Part shown: piece after piece, positions 1 through 5,784 of the stretch | How the letters are laid out: each line of letters begins with the position of its first letter | Position numbering within the stretch: position 1 is the first letter of the stretch | Assembly: GCA_028821035.1 (NCBI GenBank) | Contig: JAPPHP010000446.1 | Location: forward strand, 1-5,784 | Direction: 5' to 3' | DNA length: 5,784 nucleotides | From: Gammaproteobacteria bacterium | GTDB lineage: Bacteria; Pseudomonadota; Gammaproteobacteria; Pseudomonadales; Azotimanducaceae | Position numbers and translations under genes: made by a program | The notes under the pieces: generated by a model | What the model saw: only the letters and a program-made list of their open reading frames with translations | The model's database searches: none | What the model was told of the DNA's origin: nothing

Positions 1-903
1 CTGTGCAGCGAGTTCATGCAGTTCGGATGGAACGAGTCGCTGCATTTCGCGCCGCTGAAGCCCGGAGAGACGCTCGAGCAGTCGATCGTCCGCCATCAGC
101 GGTTGATGATCGACCGACTGCAACTGCGTGAGCGAATGACGGTCATCGACGTCGGTTGCGGCGTCGGCGGTCCGATGCGCCGGGTGATGCGCGAGTCCGG
201 CGCCAAAGTCCTCGGCCTCAACAACAACGCACAGCAACTCGACAAAGCCAGGCGGAAAAACGTCGAAGCGGGGCTCGACCACATGGCCGGGTACATCAAG
301 TGCAACTTCATGGACATGAGCGCCATCGACGCAAACAGCTTCGACCGCGGGTATGCAATCGAATCGACATGCCATGCGCCGGACAAGCGGAAGGCGTTCG
401 CGGAAATCTACCGCGTACTAAAGCCGGGGGCGTTGTTCTGGGGCCAGGAAATGTGCATGACCGACCACTTCGATCCCGACAACGGTCGTCACCAAGACAT
501 CAAGCGGGATCTCATGCTCGGCATCGCCCTGCGTGACATCGCGACCTTCCCGGAGGTAAACCGTGCGCTGGAGGCGGTCGGATTCGAGGTCATCGAGGCA
601 GCGGACCGGGACGTCCAGGAAGGCCCGAGCACGCCGTGGTACCAGCCGATGCAGGGACGGCGCGGGACGTTGCGCAGCGCGTTTCGCCGAACGCCCCTGG
701 GCCGCAAGGCGATGATCGGCGCACTCAGAGTCGCAGAGGCGTTCCGCTATTTCCCGAGAGGGTCGACCGCTGTCGTGCAATTGATGGATCGAACGGCCGA
801 TGCGTACGTCGCGGGCGGCAAGGCAGCGGTATTCACGCCGCTCTACTGTTTTCTTGCCCGCAAACCCGAGCAAGCCAACGTGCCGGCCAAGCCCCACGCA
901 TGA
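1..903 (+). CDS. Sterol C-24 methyltransferase (Erg6/SMT-type) homologue, 5' partial
   Basis: A SAM-dependent methyltransferase of the Erg6/SMT family, which in eukaryotes methylates C-24 of the sterol side chain. The frame is open from base 1, and the residues before the first ATG (position 16) already align with the family's region I (CSEFMQFGW, then LHF). That ATG is therefore probably internal and the true start lies left of the window. Counting from the first visible codon (300 residues), the SAM motif DVGCGVGGP is at about 50-58 and GLNNN at about 72-76. The sterol-MT signature YAIESTCHAPD is at about 118-128 and YRVLKPG at about 137-143. The C-terminal sterol-MT domain follows, with PWYQPMQG near 212-219 and the family's terminal pattern VAGGK..VFTPLY.FLARKPE near 270-290. 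The whole downstream part is intact. It converges on the adaptor gene. Family membership is seen directly. Activity on a sterol is inferred, and a hopanoid, carotenoid or other lipid substrate cannot be excluded. Confidence 0.9.
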   Translation: MCSEFMQFGWNESLHFAPLKPGETLEQSIVRHQRLMIDRLQLRERMTVIDVGCGVGGPMRRVMRESGAKVLGLNNNAQQLDKARRKNVEAGLDHMAGYIKCNFMDMSAIDANSFDRGYAIESTCHAPDKRKAFAEIYRVLKPGALFWGQEMCMTDHFDPDNGRHQDIKRDLMLGIALRDIATFPEVNRALEAVGFEVIEAADRDVQEGPSTPWYQPMQGRRGTLRSAFRRTPLGRKAMIGALRVAEAFRYFPRGSTAVVQLMDRTADAYVAGGKAAVFTPLYCFLARKPEQANVPAKPHA

Positions 904-930
904 GCATGGCCCGGCGCCCGCCTGCCGTCC

Positions 931-2127
931 TCAGGCCTCCCCGGCGCGAACCACCATGCCGTCCGTCGCGAACCGGATGCCGGCAGTGACGGCCAACAGG
1001 CCGTCTTCGAGGTCCCCGGTCACGTAGACATCGTCGTCGATCCGTTGCAACACCCGAACCGGCACCACGCGCAGCGTTCCGTTGTCGCGGACCACCCAGA
1101 TCTCATCGTCCGCCTGCAACGCGGCACGGCGCACCCGGAAGTAGTCGTCGGGCACGAACCCCTCGATGGCCACTTCCACGAACTTGCCCACGAGGAGCGG
1201 CGGGGTCGTGTCCTGACTCGCCGCCGATACGACGGGAGCACGCGGCGCAAAGGGGTCCGGCACGTGGACAATCACGTCGATGGTGCGGGTCTCGGCATCG
1301 AGGGAAGCATCCGCCCGGTCCACGTATCCCCGCCATGCATAGGAGGCGTCGCCGTATTCGGCGATCACGACGGCGACGACGCGCTGTTCTTCTCCTTCGT
1401 GCTGCCAAAGGCGGGGAATCAACGCCGCGTCCGCGTCGGACAGAGATACCACCACCTCCACCGCGTCCGACGAGAACAACCTGCCCACGGACTGGCCTGG
1501 CGACAGGAGCTGTCCGATGTCCACCGATTCGTCGTGTACGACGCCATCGAACGGCGCAGTAACCTCGGTGCGGGACAACGCCAGTTTGGCCTGCGCCAGG
1601 GCGGCTTCTTCCCGCGCCAGCGCAGCCTCCGCCGCCCTCAACTGCGGGACGTGCAGCGTGAGCGGACTCGGCTTGGTGGGCGCCTTCTCGGGTTGCCTCC
1701 GGGCGTAGCGCTCGTACTCGGCTTGCGCAATCGCCGCGTCTTCGCGAGCCTGGAGGAGCGCCACCTCCCTGGCGGTTAGCGCGGCTTCCGCCTCGCGCAC
1801 GCCGAATACGTAGTCTGCCTCCTCGAGACGGAACAGGGTCTGCCCGGCCTGGACGTGACGACCGCTGACGAAACCCTCGTCCACCCAAGCCACCCGACCC
1901 CCTACCTGCGGCGCGATGTCGACTTCGGCACCAGGACGCACCGTTCCCGCGCCACGCACCGGGATCGGCCCGCTGCCGGCGGCGATACGCGCGGTGTTGA
2001 CGTACGGAATCTGCGAAGGCGGCTCGTGCATGTCGGGCTCCGGTGCAAGCGACACCAGCACGGTAGCCACGCCCACCGCACCGCCAATCACAGCGATGGC
2101 GATGACATAACCCGTTCTCCTATGCAC
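931..2127 (-). CDS. RND/HlyD-type periplasmic adaptor (membrane fusion protein)
   Basis: A 398-residue inner-membrane-anchored periplasmic adaptor that would link an inner-membrane pump to an outer-membrane channel. In order: an uncleaved N-terminal membrane segment (about 7-28), the first biotinyl-lipoyl half (about 60-105, VRGAGTVRPG then IAPQVGGRV), and a long Ala/Glu-rich coiled-coil hairpin (about 105-187). The hairpin turn is Pro/Lys-rich near 145-160. The second lipoyl half follows (about 187-215, TEVTAPFDGVV), then a beta-barrel (about 222-325) and a membrane-proximal domain (about 326-398). The start is GTG, chosen for a good AAGGAG six bases upstream and because the membrane segment follows at once. 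The frame stays open for another 88 codons upstream but that stretch looks non-coding. Adaptors normally sit beside an RND or ABC pump gene. Here the next gene downstream is convergent and the upstream operon is unrelated, so the partner must be elsewhere. Substrate unknown. Confidence 0.92.
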   Translation of the reverse strand: MHRRTGYVIAIAVIGGAVGVATVLVSLAPEPDMHEPPSQIPYVNTARIAAGSGPIPVRGAGTVRPGAEVDIAPQVGGRVAWVDEGFVSGRHVQAGQTLFRLEEADYVFGVREAEAALTAREVALLQAREDAAIAQAEYERYARRQPEKAPTKPSPLTLHVPQLRAAEAALAREEAALAQAKLALSRTEVTAPFDGVVHDESVDIGQLLSPGQSVGRLFSSDAVEVVVSLSDADAALIPRLWQHEGEEQRVVAVVIAEYGDASYAWRGYVDRADASLDAETRTIDVIVHVPDPFAPRAPVVSAASQDTTPPLLVGKFVEVAIEGFVPDDYFRVRRAALQADDEIWVVRDNGTLRVVPVRVLQRIDDDVYVTGDLEDGLLAVTAGIRFATDGMVVRAGEA

Positions 2128-2448
2128 CCCGGTCTCCTTCTGCGCGTTCACGTTGGTGGTGCGCGAGTGGGTCCAATGCGCCGCCAGGAAGTTGCAGGAA
2201 GGCGAGCAGTGCTTGGCGGTCGCGTGCCAGACAGGCAGGCACCCTCGGGGAGACGGCCATTCCGTGTTGGCGATTCGGCACTGGCCAAAGGCAGAGTTCA
2301 CATCCCCAGGCCGCTGCGACTGTACCAGAGAGTCCCCAAGACCGCACGAGCCCACACCGTCGCCGACCGGCCGTGACGGAGACCCGATCACGCCTGGTGT
2401 TGTAGCGCTCCCGCAGGTTCGCGAGAACAGGCGGAGTCGGCCCCGCCG
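2128..2448. other. Intergenic region between the LLM operon and the adaptor gene
   Basis: This 321 bp stretch contains no gene I can support. Frames are open through it, including 88 codons continuous with the adaptor, but the translated text is rich in Cys, Trp, His and Pro with no recognisable motif. It must hold the adaptor's promoter if that gene is transcribed separately. The best -10 candidate on the minus strand is an extended type, TG-G-TACAGT, with TACAGT at 2324-2319. It has no convincing -35 and lies about 190 bp from the start codon. Two direct CAGGAAG copies (2185-2191 and 2195-2201) start 10 bp apart. They are bounded by CGCC (2182-2185) and GGCG (2201-2204) and lie 58-74 bp upstream of the adaptor start, so they could be an operator. 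All regulatory readings here are weak. Confidence 0.5.
2134..2139 (-). promoter_or_regulatory. Ribosome binding site deciding the adaptor's GTG start
   Basis: On the minus strand AAGGAG lies six bases before the GTG at 2127-2125. This places the start at the GTG rather than at the ATG 88 codons upstream that the open frame would allow. Confidence 0.75.
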
Positions 2449-2452
2449 CTAC
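2402..2452. repeat. GTAG-headed imperfect inverted repeat, REP-like or 3'-end stem-loop
   Basis: GTAGCG at 2402-2407 is the exact reverse complement of CGCTAC at 2447-2452. Inside, CTCCCGC (2408-2414) pairs with GCGGAG (2431-2436) leaving one bulged C, and GTTC (2417-2420) pairs with GAAC (2425-2428) around a GCGA tetraloop. The right arm overlaps the TAG stop codon of the LLM gene (2451-2449). On the transcribed strand no U tract follows, so it is not a classical Rho-independent terminator. It could still protect or define the operon's 3' end. The GTAG heads pointing inward from both sides recall REP/BIME elements mobilised by RAYT transposases. Only one copy is visible here, so that identity is a guess. 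Confidence 0.4.
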
Positions 2453-3402
2453 GACAGGAGCCGAGCCATCGTCTCGACCGAACGCTCCGCCGTCGCGGCG
2501 TCGACGTTGATGCGCAGCCGCGTCACCACCAGGTGGGTCATGCCGAGTTCCTCCCGGTACATGTCGACGCGATCCCGGACGGCTCCGGGCTCACCCACCA
2601 GCGCCCAGTCGTCCACCGCGGTCGAGAAACGGCGTGCCATGCGCCCGTCCGACTCCGCCGCCATGCGCCGCGCCTGGGCCTCGAGACCGTCCCGGACCCG
2701 GGCCACGAGCCGGGCATCGGCAGACACGAAACACGAGCGCATCAAGGGGACTTCGGGCGGAACCGGTTGGCCGGCCGCCTCGCACGCCTCGACATGGCGG
2801 CGGTAGTTGTCGCGCAGGCGCTCGAGCGGCTCCATCGGCGACGCCAGGTACGGCGCGCCGAGGCTGCCCGCCTGTGCCAGCGCCTTCGGGCCGAAGGCGG
2901 CGACCCAGATCGGTGGGTGCGGCCGCTGCACGGGCAACGGCGCGACGGTGACAGGCTCCGCGCCCTCGGAAAGCGCCACCGGTTCGCCACGCCAAGCCCG
3001 GATCATGTGCTCGAGACACCACTCGAAGATGCGGCGCTTGTCCTTGGGGGCCACCGAAAACGCACCCAGGAGCTGCGCCGAGTACCCTCGGCCGACCCCC
3101 AGCGTGACTCGCCCGCCGGACAGGCGGTCGAGCACCGCGACCTGCTCCGCCGCCTGCAGGGGATTGCGCAGGGGCAGGAGATAGGACGTCGTGGCGAGGC
3201 GCAGGGTGCGCGTGCGCGCCGCCACCGCCGCGAGCAGCATGAGGGGCTCGGGAATGGCGCCCTCGCCCCCGAAGTGGTTCTCCGGCAGCCAGAAGGACTG
3301 GTATCCCCAGGACTCCGCCAGTTCGCCCTGGCGCGCGAGCGTCGCGGCGTCCGCCATCCCGGACACGATCCAGGGGGTGAGCCCGAGGTGCAGCCCGGTC
3401 AC
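2449..3402 (-). CDS. LLM-class (luciferase-like) flavin-dependent oxidoreductase
   Basis: A 317-residue TIM-barrel enzyme of the bacterial luciferase-like family, which uses FMN or F420 to oxidise or reduce small organic substrates. Visible family marks: HLGLTPW at the first strand (about 5-11), WGYQSFWLPENHFG (about 32-45, the E.HF motif), and LATTSYLLPLRNP (about 69-81). They continue with LDRLSGGRVTLGVGRGY (about 91-107) and the PHPPIWVAAFGPKAL stretch (about 161-175). The C-terminal part (LVGEPGAVRDRV, about 268-279) is also typical. Length is normal for the family. The start is GTG, supported by GGAGG five bases upstream. Its GTG overlaps the upstream gene's TGA as GTGA, implying translational coupling. 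It is last in the folK operon. Cofactor choice and substrate cannot be read from the sequence. Confidence 0.92.
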   Translation of the reverse strand: MTGLHLGLTPWIVSGMADAATLARQGELAESWGYQSFWLPENHFGGEGAIPEPLMLLAAVAARTRTLRLATTSYLLPLRNPLQAAEQVAVLDRLSGGRVTLGVGRGYSAQLLGAFSVAPKDKRRIFEWCLEHMIRAWRGEPVALSEGAEPVTVAPLPVQRPHPPIWVAAFGPKALAQAGSLGAPYLASPMEPLERLRDNYRRHVEACEAAGQPVPPEVPLMRSCFVSADARLVARVRDGLEAQARRMAAESDGRMARRFSTAVDDWALVGEPGAVRDRVDMYREELGMTHLVVTRLRINVDAATAERSVETMARLLS

Positions 3403-4298
3403 TCTGCCCTCCCCATGGAAGAAAGCTCCGGCAGACCGTGCTGCAGCATCCACATCGCCGTGATGGTCGCGCGCACGGCGTCCAGGTGCCGGTCCGCGGC
3501 GAACGCCTCGTAGAGGGGGTCGCGCTCGAGCAGCACGCATCGTTCCGCCCGGCTCCTGCCGCCACAGTCGAACTCCGCCGGCCGGCCGAAGTTGTTCCCC
3601 GCGCCACCGTAGCCGCCGAATCCCCCCGGGTCGCCAATGCGCCAGAAGACCTGCCAACTGACGGGCAGGCCGGGAATCTGCTCCCGCACCGCCGACAGCG
3701 TCCGTTCGGCCGTCGCCGACAACAGGGCGTCCCAGTCGCCAGCGTTCGCCTCGAGATCCGTGCAGTCGTCGCCGACGGCGGCCGAGACGGCGTCGGCGTC
3801 CACCGGGTACCGGTCGAACCGGTCACTGATGTCCCAGCGCCACCAGCGCGCGGTGAACACGGGGACGACATGCGCCGGCGACGTCATGTCCTGCACGTAG
3901 TTGACGATACGGCCCAGTCCGGAGTAGCGGTCCGCCAGCGCTTCCGCGGCGTCGAGCTCCGCCACGAGACGGTTGAAGTGCTGGTGCATCCGCGTCTGGA
4001 TGAACCAGAGCATGCTTCTCGGCCGCTGCTCCTCGCGGTCGTAGTAGTTCCAGCGCGTCATGCGCCGGAAGATGTTGGCCTCGGTCTGGCGGACGTTCGC
4101 CTTGGCGATGTAGCGCACCTGCAGGGGCGTCAGGCGCGGCAGCGCGGCGTGGCCGGCGCAGTTGTTGAAGTGCTTCGCCGCGATGAAGGTGAGTTCCTGG
4201 TGAAGGGATCCCTCGTACGCGGCCGCCGGCGCGGCCGCCATGACGCAGGCGAGCGCCAGCCACGGCAGGGCCTGCGCGGCCTGGACGACACGTCTCAT
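3399..4298 (-). CDS. Secreted zinc-dependent phospholipase C/P1-nuclease-like protein
   Basis: A 299-residue exported protein resembling the zinc-dependent phospholipase C / S1-P1 nuclease fold, which hydrolyses phosphodiester bonds with a trinuclear zinc centre. A signal peptide is clear: Arg-Arg near the start, a hydrophobic core (about 11-22) and likely cleavage after APAAA (27/28). Candidate metal ligands are H33 (HQELT), H105/H107 (MHQHF), D137 and H143. The last two form the family pattern D-x4-P-x-H-like (QDMTSPAH, about 136-143). The residue four before D137, usually His in LGxxLHYxxD, is Asn (N133), and a later His/Glu ligand pair is not obvious. The mature part has four cysteines (47, 179, 245, 254), which would suit periplasmic disulfides. 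A Gly-rich loop lies at about 222-238. ATG start, with GGAG eight bases upstream and an ATGA overlap with folK. Fold assignment is moderate; activity is inferred and could be lost. Confidence 0.75.
   Translation of the reverse strand: MRRVVQAAQALPWLALACVMAAAPAAAYEGSLHQELTFIAAKHFNNCAGHAALPRLTPLQVRYIAKANVRQTEANIFRRMTRWNYYDREEQRPRSMLWFIQTRMHQHFNRLVAELDAAEALADRYSGLGRIVNYVQDMTSPAHVVPVFTARWWRWDISDRFDRYPVDADAVSAAVGDDCTDLEANAGDWDALLSATAERTLSAVREQIPGLPVSWQVFWRIGDPGGFGGYGGAGNNFGRPAEFDCGGRSRAERCVLLERDPLYEAFAADRHLDAVRATITAMWMLQHGLPELSSMGRAE
3408..3412 (-). promoter_or_regulatory. Ribosome binding site inside the upstream gene's last codons
   Basis: GGAGG on the minus strand ends five bases before the LLM gene's GTG (3402-3400) and lies within the 3' coding end of the phospholipase-like gene. 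It rejects the much longer upstream reading of the LLM frame and fits coupling through the GTGA overlap. Confidence 0.7.
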
Positions 4299-4900
4299 CC
4301 GGCGCGCTCCAACGGGGCGCCGGACGATCGCGGAAGCCGCGTCAGCGTCTCGTCCGTCACCAGTCCGCGGGCGAGGTCGGCGATGGTCCGACCCTCCCCC
4401 GGCCAGGTCCACTCCGGCGCGGCCTCCGCCGCCGGCGTCATCACGAAACCGCGCACGAGCGCCCGCGGGTGCGGCAGCGTCAACCGCTTCGTGCGCCGCA
4501 GGACATCGCCGAACAGCAGCAGGTCGAGGTCGAGCTCGCGCGGCGCATTCCGCACCGGCGCCTCCGCGCGGCCGTACCGTCTCTCCAGGGTCTTGAGTCT
4601 CGACAGGAGCCACTCCGGGGACGTGGCTTCCGCGCTGAACGCGGCCACGGCGTTGACGAAATCCGCGGACCCGGGCGGGCAATCGACGGGGCTCGTACGC
4701 CACAGGGAGGACGCACGAAACCTGCCGACGGACATCTCCCGCAGGTCTTCGAGGGCCCGCAGGACGATGTCCACGCTCGCGCCCCGGTTCGAACCGAGGC
4801 CTACCAGAACCCTGACAGCCGTGGTAGAAATCGACCCAACCCGCCACGCGACACGAGGGAATACGAGATGAAAGCCGCCGTGCTCAGGGAAGTCAACCAA
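4295..4900 (-). CDS. folK: 2-amino-4-hydroxy-6-hydroxymethyldihydropteridine pyrophosphokinase (HPPK)
   Basis: Cytoplasmic folate-synthesis enzyme that transfers pyrophosphate from ATP to hydroxymethyl-dihydropterin, the step before dihydropteroate synthase. Conserved blocks in order: GLGSNRG (coded at 4801-4781), SSLWRTSPVD, DFVNAVAAF, then the catalytic/metal block APRELDLDLLLFGD (starting near 4546). LTLPHPRALVRGFV follows, then the usual tail ending at 4295. From the Arg codon at 4813 to the stop there are 172 residues, close to the E. coli length of about 160. The start is unsettled: no ATG, GTG or TTG lies in frame just before the conserved beta strand. The nearest canonical in-frame start is TTG at 4900-4898 (used here), then ATG at 4927-4925. 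Both overlap the divergent dehydrogenase's 5' end. ATT (4831-4829) or ACG (4822-4820) are unusual alternatives. First gene of the operon; its TGA overlaps the next ATG. Confidence 0.9.
   Translation of the reverse strand: MVDFPEHGGFHLVFPRVAWRVGSISTTAVRVLVGLGSNRGASVDIVLRALEDLREMSVGRFRASSLWRTSPVDCPPGSADFVNAVAAFSAEATSPEWLLSRLKTLERRYGRAEAPVRNAPRELDLDLLLFGDVLRRTKRLTLPHPRALVRGFVMTPAAEAAPEWTWPGEGRTIADLARGLVTDETLTRLPRSSGAPLERAG
4855..4860 (+). promoter_or_regulatory. Ribosome binding site of the alcohol dehydrogenase
   Basis: GAGGGA lies seven bases before the ATG at 4868. It supports that start and means that any folK start upstream of 4868 would lie antisense to this signal. Confidence 0.6.
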
Positions 4901-5784
4901 CCGCTCGAGATCGAGGACGTGCAGCATGGCAACCCGGGCCCTCGGGAGGTGCTGGTGCGGACCGCGGCGGCGGGCGTCTGCCACTCGGACCTGCACTTCC
5001 AGAACGGGTCCTACCCGTACTTCCTGCCAACGATCCTCGGCCACGAGTCGGCGGGCGTCATCGAGGCCGTCGGGGCCGACGTCACCTACGTCAAGCCCGG
5101 CGACCACGTCATCACCTGCCTGTCGGCGTTCTGCGGGCACTGCGAGTTCTGTCTCACCGGCCACATGTCGCTGTGCCAGGAGCCGGAGCTGCAGCGCGGG
5201 GGCGACGAACCGCCCCGGCTCAGCAAGGGCGACGAGTCGATCGCCCAGTTCCTGAACCTCTCCTCGTTCGCGGAATACATGCTCCTGCACGAGCACGCCA
5301 TCGCGAAGATCCGCGAGGACATGCCCCTCGACCGGGCCGCCCTGATCGGCTGCGGCGTCACGACCGGCGTCGGGGCGGTGATCCACACGGCGGCGGTGGA
5401 GCCGGGCGCCACGGTGGCGGTCATCGGATGCGGCGGCGTCGGATTGTCGTGCATCAACGGCGCCGCCATCGCCGGCGCAGCGCGGATCATCGCCGTCGAC
5501 ACGGCCCCCGGGAAGCTCGATCTCGCCCGCAAGTTCGGCGCCACCGACACCGTCGACGCCAAGGCCGAAGACCCGGTCGGGGCGGTCCGCGAACTCTCCG
5601 GAGGCGGCGTGCACTACTCCTTCGAGGCCATCGGCCTGAAGAGCACTACCGAGCAGGCCTGGAAGATGATCCGGAACGGCGGTACGGCCACGGTGATCGG
5701 GATGATCCCCGTCGGTACGATGGTGGAGATCCACGGGCCGGAGTTCCTCCGCGAGAAGACGCTGCAGGGCTCCAACATGGGCTC
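4868..5784 (+). CDS. Zinc-dependent NAD-type alcohol dehydrogenase (MDR family), 3' partial
   Basis: A medium-chain dehydrogenase/reductase that would interconvert an alcohol and its aldehyde or ketone with NAD. 305 whole codons are visible and the gene runs off the right edge, so the final part of the usual 360-380 residues is missing. Catalytic zinc ligands are C38 (CHSD, with S40 as likely proton relay), H59-E60 (GHE) and C162 (GCGV). The structural zinc site is complete: C89, C92, C95, C103. The Rossmann fingerprint GCGGVG is at 187-192, and the acidic residue ending the next strand (D211, IAVD) favours NAD over NADP. The ATG start is supported by GAGGGA seven bases upstream and by the typical MKAAVLRE opening. 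It is divergent from folK with almost no room for separate promoters. The zinc pattern resembles class I/III-type dehydrogenases; the substrate is not readable. Confidence 0.93.
   Translation, partial: MKAAVLREVNQPLEIEDVQHGNPGPREVLVRTAAAGVCHSDLHFQNGSYPYFLPTILGHESAGVIEAVGADVTYVKPGDHVITCLSAFCGHCEFCLTGHMSLCQEPELQRGGDEPPRLSKGDESIAQFLNLSSFAEYMLLHEHAIAKIREDMPLDRAALIGCGVTTGVGAVIHTAAVEPGATVAVIGCGGVGLSCINGAAIAGAARIIAVDTAPGKLDLARKFGATDTVDAKAEDPVGAVRELSGGGVHYSFEAIGLKSTTEQAWKMIRNGGTATVIGMIPVGTMVEIHGPEFLREKTLQGSNMG

Noticed and set aside
904..930. A bidirectional terminator between the convergent methyltransferase and adaptor genes
   Set aside because: The 27 bp gap has GC-rich runs but no stem of useful length followed by a T tract on either strand.
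1045..1779. 244-codon plus-strand frame opposite the adaptor gene
   Set aside because: The composition is Arg/His/Gly-rich with no domain, and it is antisense to a gene with complete adaptor architecture.
2128..2391. An 88-codon N-terminal extension of the adaptor up to the ATG at 2391
   Set aside because: The membrane anchor and ribosome site both place the start at GTG 2127. The extension has no motif and would bury the anchor inside the protein.
4812..4830. A plus-strand promoter made of CTGACA (4812-4817) and TAGAAA (4825-4830) before the dehydrogenase
   Set aside because: The two elements are only 7 bp apart, far short of the 16-18 bp needed.
4299..4847. N-terminal extension of the phospholipase-like frame from GTG 4847
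   Set aside because: It lies out of frame over folK and would precede a clear signal peptide. The ATG at 4298 has its own GGAG.
3438..4871. 477-codon plus-strand frame opposite the phospholipase-like gene and folK, ending in an ATGA overlap with the dehydrogenase start
   Set aside because: It is fully antisense to two genes with clear families, is dominated by Arg/Ala/Val with no motif, and is the expected mirror of GC-rich codon use. The ATGA overlap is likely coincidence.
4901..5734. Extension of the folK frame far upstream, giving a 479-residue protein
   Set aside because: The extension is antisense to the dehydrogenase, whose zinc and Rossmann motifs are intact. No HPPK needs such an N-terminal part.
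1..5784. CRISPR arrays, tRNA or rRNA genes, transposase genes, prophage or defence modules
   Set aside because: I saw no regularly spaced repeats, RNA-gene signatures or mobile-element proteins. Every long supported frame belongs to an enzyme or adaptor family.

Overview
The window is GC-rich, gene-dense bacterial DNA. A periplasmic efflux-type adaptor and an exported hydrolase point to a Gram-negative (diderm) host. No marker gene fixes the phylum. A proteobacterium or a myxobacterium-like lineage would fit, but that is inference. Both edges cut genes: the methyltransferase at the left lacks its 5' end, and the alcohol dehydrogenase at the right lacks its 3' end.

Layout from left to right: (1) 1-903, plus strand, a sterol C-24 methyltransferase (Erg6/SMT-type) homologue. 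(2) 931-2127, minus strand, a HlyD/AcrA-like membrane fusion protein that converges on the methyltransferase with 27 bp between stop codons and has no pump gene beside it. (3) 2128-2448, a 321 bp intergenic stretch holding the adaptor's upstream region and an inverted repeat with GTAG ends at the 3' end of the next operon. (4) 4900-2449, minus strand, a three-gene operon in the order folK, a secreted zinc-phospholipase-C/P1-nuclease-like protein, and a luciferase-like (LLM) flavin oxidoreductase. These are joined by ATGA and GTGA four-base overlaps. (5) 4868 to the right edge, plus strand, a zinc-dependent NAD-type alcohol dehydrogenase divergent from folK.

The genes do not form one recognisable pathway. 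FolK is a folate-synthesis housekeeping enzyme. The two genes translationally coupled behind it are a putative exported hydrolase and a redox enzyme of unknown substrate. The methyltransferase would act on a sterol or sterol-like lipid if the homology reflects function, and the neighbouring orphan adaptor invites a lipid-transport hypothesis, but the convergent arrangement gives no support for co-transcription.

The points most worth a second look are the SMT homologue in a bacterial context, the apparent loss of a zinc-ligand histidine in the phospholipase-like protein, the lack of a canonical start codon at the conserved N terminus of folK, and the GTAG-headed inverted repeat overlapping the LLM stop codon. 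I found no clear evidence of a wholly new defence or mobile system.
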